Origin: Chloroflexota bacterium
GTDB taxonomy: Bacteria > Chloroflexota > Dehalococcoidia > Lucifugimonadales > CATQGZ01
DNA: 25,797 bases
Direction of reading: 5' to 3'
NCBI GenBank assembly: GCA_027624995.1
Contig: JAQBTI010000005.1
Span: 1 to 25,797 of the forward strand
Part shown: piece after piece, positions 1-6,666 of the stretch
Layout of the letters: each line of letters starts with the position of its first letter
Numbering within the stretch: the first letter of the stretch is position 1
The notes under the pieces: generated by a model
The model's input: the letters and a program-made list of their open reading frames with translations, nothing else
The model's database searches: none
What the model was told of the DNA's origin: nothing
Program-made: the position numbers and the translations under genes

Positions 1-225
1 GGGTGGGTTGGGGATCGGGGTGGGAACGGGAGACGGAGTTGGCGATTCTGGGGATGGGGTTGGTGACGGAGCTACCGGCATAGTTACAGGCGTCTCGGTC
101 ACGACCAGCGCCGGGTCGTCGTCGCCGCAGGCGAGGACCAAGGCCAACGCGAGCGCCGCTACCCCAAGCAGGAACCTGATAGGCAATACTGGCTTGGTAA
201 TGGACAAGAAGCTGCGGCGAGACAT
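1..225 (-). CDS. Lipoprotein with Pro/Thr-rich stalk, N-terminus only (cut by window edge)
   Basis: The reading frame is open from an ATG at 223-225 to the first base of the window, so only the first 75 residues are seen. A GGAG Shine-Dalgarno lies about six bases upstream of the ATG. The protein begins with Arg residues, a hydrophobic stretch and a lipobox (LVLAC), which is followed by acidic residues (GDDD). From about residue 48 it becomes a Pro/Ser/Thr-rich linker (PTPSPESPTPSP). This matches the architecture of the lipoproteins at 2187, 3536 and 6667, so it is an exported, lipid-anchored protein held away from the membrane by a flexible stalk. The functional domain lies outside the window and cannot be named. 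It is 170 bp from pth and probably has its own promoter. Confidence 0.75.
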   Translation of the reverse strand, partial: MSRRSFLSITKPVLPIRFLLGVAALALALVLACGDDDPALVVTETPVTMPVAPSPTPSPESPTPSPVPTPIPNPP

Positions 226-395
226 TATTCTCCAATTTCGGACCACCCGGTTCGTCACATTTCCCCTAGCAGCTACGTTGGCGGAGTTGCGCCGGTTCCA
301 ATGACCACACTATCCAACGCACGAAGAGAGGGGCGGTTAGCGCTCTACGTCTCAATCAAGTGGCGCGGGATCTCTGGGTCAAGACCGCCCCAGCC

Positions 396-1016
396 TCAGT
401 TGAACTGGTTCATTGCCGGAGTTACGCCTTCAGCGAGCATTACCCGCAGGGCCTCGACGGCCAGGCCGAGTGCCGCCTCGATCTCGTGTTTGTCGGCCTC
501 GTTCGGCTTTCCGAGGACATGTCCTATCTGGCCGCCCTCTTCGTCCGGCCTTCCGACCCCTATCCTGAGCCGTAGGAACTCTCTGCTGCCCAGAACATCG
601 GCGACCGACCTTGCGCCGTTGTGACTTCCAGGGCTTCCCCGTGGCCTGAGCCTGATTTTGCCCGGAGGTAGGTCTATGTCGTCATACACAACCAAGAGCT
701 TCTCCGGAGACGATTTGAACCTCGCCAAAAGGTACCGGGCGGCCTCACCGCTATTGTTCACGAAGGTCCTCGGCTTGGCCAATGCGACTCTGTGCCCGTC
801 TACTTCGCCCTCCCCCAGAAGGACGGAACGGTGCTTTCGCTGGATGTCTATACCGTACTCCGAAGCCAATCGGTCAACGAACCAGAATCCAACGTTGTGG
901 CGCGTACTGACGTAGTCGGGCCCCGGGTTGCCTAGCCCCACGATGATGAGCGCGGGCGGCTCTGTCCTGGCACGGAGGGAACCCAGGAGGGTGTCGAAAA
1001 GGGACCGCTTGCCCAA
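396..1016 (-). CDS. pth: Peptidyl-tRNA hydrolase
   Basis: This enzyme cleaves the ester bond of peptidyl-tRNAs that drop off the ribosome and recycles the tRNA in the cytoplasm. The 206-residue product carries the family motifs in order: GLGNPG (about 28-33), TRHNVGF (38-44, with the catalytic His at 40), KPRTFVNNSG (81-90), YDDIDLPPGK (111-120) and GSHNGARS (131-138). The start is a TTG at 1014-1016, chosen because GGAGGG sits eight bases upstream; it adds about 20 residues before the usual Pth N-terminus, so the protein is slightly longer than the usual ~190 residues. It lies downstream of the RNase HI-MoaC fusion on the same strand, and the stop codon of a possible small ORF overlaps its ribosome-binding site, suggesting co-transcription. 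The identification is firm; the exact start is less so. Confidence 0.95.
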   Translation of the reverse strand: MGKRSLFDTLLGSLRARTEPPALIIVGLGNPGPDYVSTRHNVGFWFVDRLASEYGIDIQRKHRSVLLGEGEVDGHRVALAKPRTFVNNSGEAARYLLARFKSSPEKLLVVYDDIDLPPGKIRLRPRGSPGSHNGARSVADVLGSREFLRLRIGVGRPDEEGGQIGHVLGKPNEADKHEIEAALGLAVEALRVMLAEGVTPAMNQFN

Positions 1017-1030
1017 TTGCTCAGCCCTCC

Positions 1031-1135
1031 TTAGAAACTGACGGAGGAGATCGGCTGGGGACGGCCCATCGCATCGAGGTCGAAGCTCACGGAAGGCTGC
1101 TGCACGGCCATAGGAAAATCCGGGGCGACACTCAT
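1031..1135 (-). CDS. Possible 34-residue small ORF between rnhA/moaC and pth
   Basis: An ATG at 1133-1135 opens a 34-codon frame that stops with TAA at 1031-1033. It fills almost all of the 133-bp gap between the fusion gene and pth. Counting by eye, about three quarters of its codons end in G or C, like neighbouring real genes. Its stop overlaps the GGAGGG that serves pth (TAAGGAGGG), an arrangement typical of translationally coupled genes. Against it: no convincing Shine-Dalgarno precedes the ATG, only 14 bases separate it from the preceding stop, and I do not recognise the sequence (it contains FDLDAMGRPQP). It could be a real small protein, a leader peptide tuning pth translation, or chance. 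Confidence 0.35.
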   Translation of the reverse strand: MSVAPDFPMAVQQPSVSFDLDAMGRPQPISSVSF

Positions 1136-1149
1136 CTGTCGAGGCCCGG

Positions 1150-2040
1150 CTACTCCTCCAGTACCAGGTCTCCGCTCTTGCCGCCGGTCTTCTTCACCAA
1201 CCTGACCGCGTCGATTCGCATACCGCGATCAACAGCCTTGCACATGTCGTAGATAGTAAGCGCGGCGACGCTCACCGCCGTCATCGCCTCCATCTCCACA
1301 CCGGTCCTGGCCGAGGTCTTCGCGGTTGCCTGGATATCGACTCGGCTTTCACCCGAATCGAGGTTGAAGTCTACCGTTACCTGATCGAGCGGAAGCGGGT
1401 GACAGAGAGGTATGAGCTGAGCGGTGCTCTTGGCCGCCATGACACCAGCGACCCTGGCAACGCCCAGGACATCGCCCTTCTCGAATCCGTTCGAACGTAT
1501 CAGGTCCAGCGTGTCGGGCTTCATGACGACCGACCCCCTGGCCACGGCAACGCGGTCGGTTACGGGCTTCGGACCCACGTCCACCATTCTTGCTTTCCCG
1601 GACGCGTCGACATGGGAGAGGGATGCGCTGTGGTCGCCACCGCCGACTCGCAGGGACGCCGCCGCCTTGGTAGCGAGTCGATCCGCCCTCTCGTTGAATT
1701 CATCGCCCGCGTGGCCCTTGACCCAGCGCCATTTAACCCTGCGCCTGCCCACCTCCGCATCCATCTCAGCCCAGAGGTCTTGATTGGCGTTGCGCTTCCA
1801 GCTGCGAGTCATCGTGTTGATGACATACGTGCTGTCGCTTACTACGGTGACCTCGGCCGATGATGGCATCTCCCGGAGGCCTCGAATCACCGCCGTCATC
1901 TCCATACGGTTGTTGGTAGTGCTCGCCTCTCGTCCGTGCAGCTCACGCTCCTCGTTTTCCGAGACGATGACGGCCCCCCACCCCCCGGGGCCCGGGTTTC
2001 CAAGGCACGCACCGTCTGTGTAAATCTCAATCATTTGCAA
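1150..2040 (-). CDS. rnhA/moaC: Ribonuclease HI - MoaC (cyclic pyranopterin monophosphate synthase) fusion
   Basis: One uninterrupted 296-residue frame carries two complete enzymes. Residues 1-127 are RNase HI, which cuts RNA in RNA-DNA hybrids: [14 protein letters not shown] with D9, NNRMEM with E47, SDSTYV with D69, and [12 protein letters not shown] with H110 and D120, i.e. all four acidic metal ligands plus the catalytic His. A glycine-containing junction (about 129-140) leads into MoaC (141-296), which converts the cyclic GTP intermediate made by MoaA into cyclic pyranopterin monophosphate: [28 protein letters not shown] and YDMCKA (D265, K268). The MoaC half is full length. Start: TTG at 2038-2040 with GAGG seven bases upstream; an ATG two codons later is possible. 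No internal start with a good ribosome site is obvious. moaA, the partner step, lies about 7 kb away on the same strand. Confidence 0.93.
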   Translation of the reverse strand: MQMIEIYTDGACLGNPGPGGWGAVIVSENEERELHGREASTTNNRMEMTAVIRGLREMPSSAEVTVVSDSTYVINTMTRSWKRNANQDLWAEMDAEVGRRRVKWRWVKGHAGDEFNERADRLATKAAASLRVGGGDHSASLSHVDASGKARMVDVGPKPVTDRVAVARGSVVMKPDTLDLIRSNGFEKGDVLGVARVAGVMAAKSTAQLIPLCHPLPLDQVTVDFNLDSGESRVDIQATAKTSARTGVEMEAMTAVSVAALTIYDMCKAVDRGMRIDAVRLVKKTGGKSGDLVLEE

Positions 2041-2063
2041 GTCCCGTCCTCGAATGTCGGCAC

Positions 2064-2092
2064 ATTGTAACTCATGAGACGCACCCGTTGAA
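2064..2092 (-). promoter_or_regulatory. Candidate promoter for rnhA/moaC
   Basis: On the minus strand the -10 element TACAAT (five of six to consensus, plus-strand 2064-2069) follows a weak -35 (TTCAAC, 2087-2092) at a 17-bp spacing. Transcription would begin about 17-20 bases before the TTG start. It lies in the divergent intergenic region beside the plus-strand promoter at 2118-2145. Confidence 0.4.
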
Positions 2093-2117
2093 CGCCTTCG
2101 CGGGCTTGTTCACGGCA

Positions 2118-2145
2118 TTGACGGTCTTTGGGCCCGTGTTATCAT
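2118..2145 (+). promoter_or_regulatory. Candidate sigma-70-type promoter for the lipoprotein operon
   Basis: TTGACG (2118-2123) and TATCAT (2140-2145) are separated by 16 bp, each five of six to consensus. The predicted start near 2152 leaves a leader of about 35 bases that includes the GGAGGAG ribosome site of the gene at 2187. It should drive both 2187-3533 and the overlapping gene downstream. Confidence 0.5.
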
Positions 2146-2186
2146 TCGCCTCTGAATCGGAGTGCAGCGGGATGCCGGAGGAGCGC

Positions 2187-3533
2187 ATGCGGGTTCGGGT
2201 GTGGCTGGCCGTATTCCTGTCCGTCCTAATGTTGGGAACGTCCGCGGCGTGTGGAGATTCTGAACCGCGGTCCCGCGCAGCGGCGGCGCCTTCTCCCAGC
2301 GCCACGCCGACTCCCCTGGCCACCACGGCCCCCACGGCTACGCCGACGCCTACTCCATCCCCGACCGCTTCGCCTCCGCCTTCTGCCACCTCGACTGCCG
2401 CGTCCAGCACGGTTGAAACCCCTGTGTCGCGGGACCTGGATGAGCTGCTCGACTCCGCGATTAAGGCCCTGGAGGACGTTGGCTCCTTCCATTTTGAGAT
2501 GGAGATGAACATCTCCGCCAAGTCAGAGGGGATAGCCATGGAAATCCCCTTCAAGTTTGAGGGCGACTTCCAGGCGCCGGACCGCTCGAAGGGCAAGATG
2601 GAGCTCAGCATCTTCTTCTTTACGGTCGAGACTGAGTTCGTGCAGATCGGCGACACCAACTATAGCTCCGATCCCGAGACCGGAGAGTGGCAGATCGACA
2701 CCGAGCCCCTGTCCCCCTTCGGGTCGCCGATCGATTTCGCCGGTCCGGAGTCGCTCACCAGCATCGACGACCTCGTGTTGGTCGGTGAGGAGACGCGCGA
2801 CGGCGTAAAGGTCCTCCACTTCACCGGGTCCGTCCCTGCGAGCGACTTCGGCGAAGAGGATGCGGAGGGCGAACTCCGAATAGACCTTTGGATCGGCGTC
2901 GAGGACTCTCTGTTGCGTGAGATGTCCTTCGAGGGCGAATTCGATGCCCCGGAGGAACTTTCAGCAGGCACGGGGGCTGGGACGGCGGAACTTTCTCTTA
3001 CACTCAAGCTTTCGAACTACGGCGTACCGGTGGTCATCGAGGCGACCGAGCTGTCGCCGGAGGCCATCGCGAGCGCTACCGCCGCAGCGTCAATGGGGCC
3101 CCCCGACGCCGATCTAGACTGTCTCCCCTATCTCTCGCTTTTCATCACCAGCGCCGGGGATTTCGATCTGCCCGTGGTCACCTCGTACCAGTGCTTCGAC
3201 GCATTCATCGACTCCACGGGTCAGGGTCCGCCGGCAGAGCCCACATTTTCCGCATCCGCCGGCGAGGCCATCGAACTCAGTTTCAGCACGGGCGAGGCGC
3301 CCTCCACCGTCGAGTTGCGACTCTATCCCTCTCCCGGAGTCTCGGGGAGTTTCATGAAGTGGCCTGAAGACCTGCCTGGTGGACCCGAGCCGGTCGAGTC
3401 GGCCATTCTCGAGCCGGACCTTGCTGTGTCTCACGCATTCGACTCCGGACCAGGCGATTACTCACTGGTGGTCCGAGCGACCTGGGACGGGCCCGTCGAG
3501 GTCTTCTATGCGGTGAGCCTCCGCCTGGAGTGA
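2187..3533 (+). CDS. LppX/LprG-like lipoprotein with extra C-terminal domain
   Basis: A 448-residue lipoprotein. The ATG at 2187 is preceded by GGAGGAG and starts a signal peptide ending in a lipobox (TSAAC, Cys22); an upstream ATG at 2172 would place the ribosome site inside the gene. Residues about 25-85 are an Ala/Pro/Thr/Ser stalk. Residues about 88-300 resemble the LppX/LprAFG-type beta fold: an opening helix (DELLDSAIKALEDVGSFHFEMEM), alternating beta strands describing a cavity-lined sheet, and a phrase of the type GDTNYSSDPETGEWQ. Members of that family carry lipids across the cell envelope; here the role is inferred from pattern only. Residues about 305-448 form a further beta-rich, Ig-like region with two Cys (CLPY, SYQC) that I do not recognise. 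It overlaps the next gene's region and is probably the first gene of a two-gene operon. Confidence 0.8.
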   Translation: MRVRVWLAVFLSVLMLGTSAACGDSEPRSRAAAAPSPSATPTPLATTAPTATPTPTPSPTASPPPSATSTAASSTVETPVSRDLDELLDSAIKALEDVGSFHFEMEMNISAKSEGIAMEIPFKFEGDFQAPDRSKGKMELSIFFFTVETEFVQIGDTNYSSDPETGEWQIDTEPLSPFGSPIDFAGPESLTSIDDLVLVGEETRDGVKVLHFTGSVPASDFGEEDAEGELRIDLWIGVEDSLLREMSFEGEFDAPEELSAGTGAGTAELSLTLKLSNYGVPVVIEATELSPEAIASATAAASMGPPDADLDCLPYLSLFITSAGDFDLPVVTSYQCFDAFIDSTGQGPPAEPTFSASAGEAIELSFSTGEAPSTVELRLYPSPGVSGSFMKWPEDLPGGPEPVESAILEPDLAVSHAFDSGPGDYSLVVRATWDGPVEVFYAVSLRLE

Positions 3534-3535
3534 CG

Positions 3536-6500
3536 GTGGCCCAAGTCTTGCGTTTCCACGTGGTCGCCGTCAGCCTCGCTCTGCTGGCTGTCGTCGGGAC
3601 CGCATGCTCAAAGGACGACTCACCCACCACGACAAGGGTCCGAGCTACGCCCAGACCGGCGGCGACTACGCCATCGACCCGGGTTCTCGCGCCGGTTTCC
3701 GCACCGACGCAGCAGGCTCCAGCGCCCGCGGCAACCGCTGCGCCTCGACCGACCTCCACAGCCACCCCCACGGCGACCCTTACGCCCACGCCAAGAAGAG
3801 GCCAGCGGTTTGTACTCGAGCCGCGCCCCACTCCGTCCATGGCTCCACCGATCCCAGCCCAGGTGCTGGCGGCCGTCGCGCCATCGCTGGCGTTGGTCGA
3901 GACTCCACGGGGCCTGACTACTGGAGTCCTCATCGACGGCGGCTACCTGGTTGCCCAGGCTCGAACGGTGTGGCCGTTCGACCGGGTGCGGATAGCCTTT
4001 CCCGGCGATGACGACTCACTTGACGCCCCGGTTTTGGGTTGGGACCTTCTATCAGACATCGCCGTCATCGGCCCAGTCGCTGTCGATGCTCCCGCTGCTT
4101 CGACCGCTCCCGCCGAGACGTTCTCGGCCGGAACGGCCCTGTTCCGGATTGGCTATCCAGAGGCGTCGAGACGCTCGCCATCGATATCGACCACGCCGGT
4201 GTACAGGACATACAAGTGGGCTGGTCCTGGTCTGACATACCTGTTGACCGGTCCTGGGACTGGAGGCGTTCTCGTTTCGTCCGAGGGCGAGGTCGTGGGC
4301 CTCGCCCTCGGGGACGGCTACGCCGCGTCCGTTGCCGACGTTGAGGCCATTGCCCGGTCGCTGATCGAAGGCGGTCAACCTGCCGGAAGCGGCGGCCTTG
4401 CGCTCGGCGCTGTTGAACTCGAACATTCGGTTGACCTGGAAAGCCGATCGCGAAGCAGCGCCTTCATTCTCACGAAGCCTTTGGCGACCAGCAGCATCCG
4501 CGTAACCAGCGAGGTGGACGTCGCGTTGGACGTGGTGGATGTCACAGGTGAGCTTGTGCTCACCGTCGATAACGTGTTCAGTGGAGTAGAGGCAGCGTCG
4601 ATAGAGTCCGTAAGCGCGGCTCCGTACTTCGTCATCGTCTCCCTGATCGACGGCGATTCGGGGAGCGCCCGATTGACCGCCGACAGCGCGCTCGCGCCGC
4701 TCCGCGACACCGATGACGGTGGGTCCATCTCTATCGGGGACACCCTGGTCGGCGCTATCCACCACCCTCTAGACTCCGACTCGTTTGGTATCGAACTGAG
4801 CGAAGGCGACGTTGTCGAGGTCGTGGTCGAGTCCACTACGATCGATCCTGTGCTGAGCATCGATGTTTCCGGGGCCACGACCGTGCGGGCCGCGCCTTCT
4901 ACCGACGCCGGTCCTGTAATACATCGTGCTGCAATCGTCTATCGGCCCCCAAAGACGGGGACCTATTCGATCTCCGTATCCGACGCCACGGGCCGGGCAG
5001 TGGGCGGGTACGTCTTGACGGCGTCTCCTACTACAAGCGTGCCCGCAGAATCACCGGCTCTCTTGCGGATTCCGACCGCATCTCCAGGTCCTTTCGGCCG
5101 GATGGCGACTCACGAGGTCCCAGGCCTGGTTGCGCTCCAGCACCTTGCGTCCTGGGTGCTTGCTGAGCAGGACCGGTCCGCCGGGACGGCAACCTACTCC
5201 GGCCCTCGCGGCGATGCGCTCAGGCTGTCTGCAGCCACGGCCCCCGGGGCCACTCTAGAAGAGTATGCCGACCGCGTGCTGTCCAGTCTCCAGAGTGACC
5301 GTGACGGATTCGTGCTCGTGACCCGCCGGACGACGGTTACCAGCCAGGGTCAGGCCGCCGAACTCGTCCAGGCGACGGTAGAAGGCGGCGAGCAGACGCT
5401 GTCTCTTCTCATCTACCTGAGAGAAGGCGAGGGATTCACGGCTGCCTACTCTTCCGCGTCTTCAAGGCACGAAAAGCTCGGTCAGTTGGTCGAGTACTCC
5501 TTCCGTACGTTCGAGGACACGCTGTTGACCAGACTGCTGCTGCTAAAGGCCGTCAGGCCCGACCGACACTCGCATTCGGCAACACTTCTCGCCGACGGCC
5601 GGCTGCTCGTGGTGGGAGGGATTGTGGAGGACCTGACAGTCCTGGAATCGACGGCCTTCTTGGACACGGCCACGTGGGGCTGGGCGAAGGCCCCTCAGCT
5701 CGCCCAGGAGCGCAGGAACCACACGGCGACTCTATTGGCCGATGGCTCCGTCATGGTCATCGGAGGTCACGGGGCCGGACCGGAGATTCACTCCCTGGCG
5801 GAGAGGCTCGACCCAGCGACAGGGGAATGGTTCGAAGCGGGCGAGATGGCCGTAGCACGACTGAGACACGCGTCGACTCTATTGCCCGATGAGAAGGTCC
5901 TCGTAACCGGCGGAGGCACCGAGATCGCCGAGCTCTACGACCCCGAGGCCCGCATCTGGTCATCGACGGGCAGCATGTCGCGGCCTCGAGATTTTCATGC
6001 CGCGGTGATGCTTGGCGACGGCCGCATACTAGCTGTGGGCGGTGTCGACGACACGATCCTGCTCGCCTCTGCGGAGCTTTACGATCCGGAGACCGGTGAC
6101 TGGTCGCCAACCGGAGACCTGCTGGAGCCACGGAGGGGACACACGGCGACGCTTCTCTCCGACGGACGGGTCCTGGTCGTCAGCGGCAAAGGCGAGACCG
6201 AAGTGCTTACAAGTGCCGAGGTCTTCGACCCTGCAACGCGAGAGTTCTCGCCCGCCGGAACCATGTCGGAGGGCCGTATCTGGCATACGGCGACACTGCT
6301 GTCCGACGGGCGTGTTCTCGTGGCCGGCGGAGAGGGGGCCAGCGGGGGCACCGCCGAGGCAGAGATCTACGACCCCGTTGCAGACGCGTGGACGGTGACC
6401 GGCTCCATGTCGCGAGCACGGCTGAAACACACGGCGACGCTTCTCCCGGACGGAAGGGTCATCGTTATCGGCGCGGGTCCCTTCTCGGGCGACATCGATA

Positions 6501-6538
6501 TATACGAACCGGCCTCCGACGAGTGGTCTCCATGGTAG
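3536..6538 (+). CDS. Lipoprotein with degenerate trypsin-like domain, beta-sandwich modules and C-terminal kelch propeller
   Basis: A 1000-residue exported lipoprotein. GTG at 3536 is preferred because GGAG lies five bases upstream; GTG at 3530, overlapping the previous stop, is the alternative. Order: signal peptide with lipobox (GTAC, Cys24); Thr/Pro/Ala stalk to about 105; trypsin-like domain (108-280); two beta-sandwich modules, the second resembling a pre-peptidase C-terminal (PPC) domain (about 290-505); a PsbP/DcrB-like alpha-beta module (about 530-665); and seven kelch-type blades (about 672-1000). The protease domain aligns with the paralogue at 6667 throughout, but the catalytic His is Arg (QAR, R143, versus NAH) and the nucleophile Ser is Thr (GPGTGG, T242, versus GGQSGG); only the Asp (D174) remains. 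It is therefore probably a non-catalytic pseudoprotease that binds, scaffolds or regulates. The propeller suggests a ligand or protein-binding role. It is translated right after the LppX-like gene. Confidence 0.88.
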   Translation: MAQVLRFHVVAVSLALLAVVGTACSKDDSPTTTRVRATPRPAATTPSTRVLAPVSAPTQQAPAPAATAAPRPTSTATPTATLTPTPRRGQRFVLEPRPTPSMAPPIPAQVLAAVAPSLALVETPRGLTTGVLIDGGYLVAQARTVWPFDRVRIAFPGDDDSLDAPVLGWDLLSDIAVIGPVAVDAPAASTAPAETFSAGTALFRIGYPEASRRSPSISTTPVYRTYKWAGPGLTYLLTGPGTGGVLVSSEGEVVGLALGDGYAASVADVEAIARSLIEGGQPAGSGGLALGAVELEHSVDLESRSRSSAFILTKPLATSSIRVTSEVDVALDVVDVTGELVLTVDNVFSGVEAASIESVSAAPYFVIVSLIDGDSGSARLTADSALAPLRDTDDGGSISIGDTLVGAIHHPLDSDSFGIELSEGDVVEVVVESTTIDPVLSIDVSGATTVRAAPSTDAGPVIHRAAIVYRPPKTGTYSISVSDATGRAVGGYVLTASPTTSVPAESPALLRIPTASPGPFGRMATHEVPGLVALQHLASWVLAEQDRSAGTATYSGPRGDALRLSAATAPGATLEEYADRVLSSLQSDRDGFVLVTRRTTVTSQGQAAELVQATVEGGEQTLSLLIYLREGEGFTAAYSSASSRHEKLGQLVEYSFRTFEDTLLTRLLLLKAVRPDRHSHSATLLADGRLLVVGGIVEDLTVLESTAFLDTATWGWAKAPQLAQERRNHTATLLADGSVMVIGGHGAGPEIHSLAERLDPATGEWFEAGEMAVARLRHASTLLPDEKVLVTGGGTEIAELYDPEARIWSSTGSMSRPRDFHAAVMLGDGRILAVGGVDDTILLASAELYDPETGDWSPTGDLLEPRRGHTATLLSDGRVLVVSGKGETEVLTSAEVFDPATREFSPAGTMSEGRIWHTATLLSDGRVLVAGGEGASGGTAEAEIYDPVADAWTVTGSMSRARLKHTATLLPDGRVIVIGAGPFSGDIDIYEPASDEWSPW
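5573..6538 (+). repeat. Seven kelch-type blade repeats
   Basis: Within the preceding gene the motif H-[ST]-A-T-L-L-x-D-G-R-x-L-V-V-G-G recurs with its His at residues 680, 729, 778, 821, 869, 917 and 965, i.e. every 43-49 residues. Between copies the phrase YDPxTxxWSPTG closes each blade. Seven copies fit a closed seven-bladed beta-propeller. Blades 5, 6 and 7 remain similar at DNA level (cacacggcgacgcttctc at 6140 and 6428), pointing to fairly recent duplication or conversion. Confidence 0.85.
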
Positions 6539-6561
6539 CCCGTGGCTGCTTCCTGCCCAGA

Positions 6562-6591
6562 TTGACAGCTACGTTGCCCCTTTACTAACAT
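6562..6591 (+). promoter_or_regulatory. Candidate promoter for the protease-cyclophilin gene
   Basis: A consensus -35 TTGACA (6562-6567) and a TAACAT -10 (6586-6591) are 18 bp apart in the 128-bp gap after the kelch gene. The predicted transcript begins near 6598 with a leader of about 70 bases. This suggests the gene at 6667 is transcribed separately from its pseudoprotease paralogue. No terminator hairpin is evident between the two genes. Confidence 0.5.
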
Positions 6592-6666
6592 GCGAATCGG
6601 CGGCAATTGACCGATCGCGCGGCACGCAGTTGACCGGCCTCAGGCATTCGGAGAGGTGACCACATA

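Noticed and set aside
8..304. Plus-strand frame coding a Gly/Val/Asp-rich protein
   Set aside because: It is the antisense shadow of the lipoprotein stalk on the minus strand, which has a lipobox and a ribosome site; the plus frame has no recognisable domain.
6079..6480. Direct DNA repeats suggesting a CRISPR-like or mobile repeat
   Set aside because: The repeats are in frame and explained by kelch blade motifs at the protein level.
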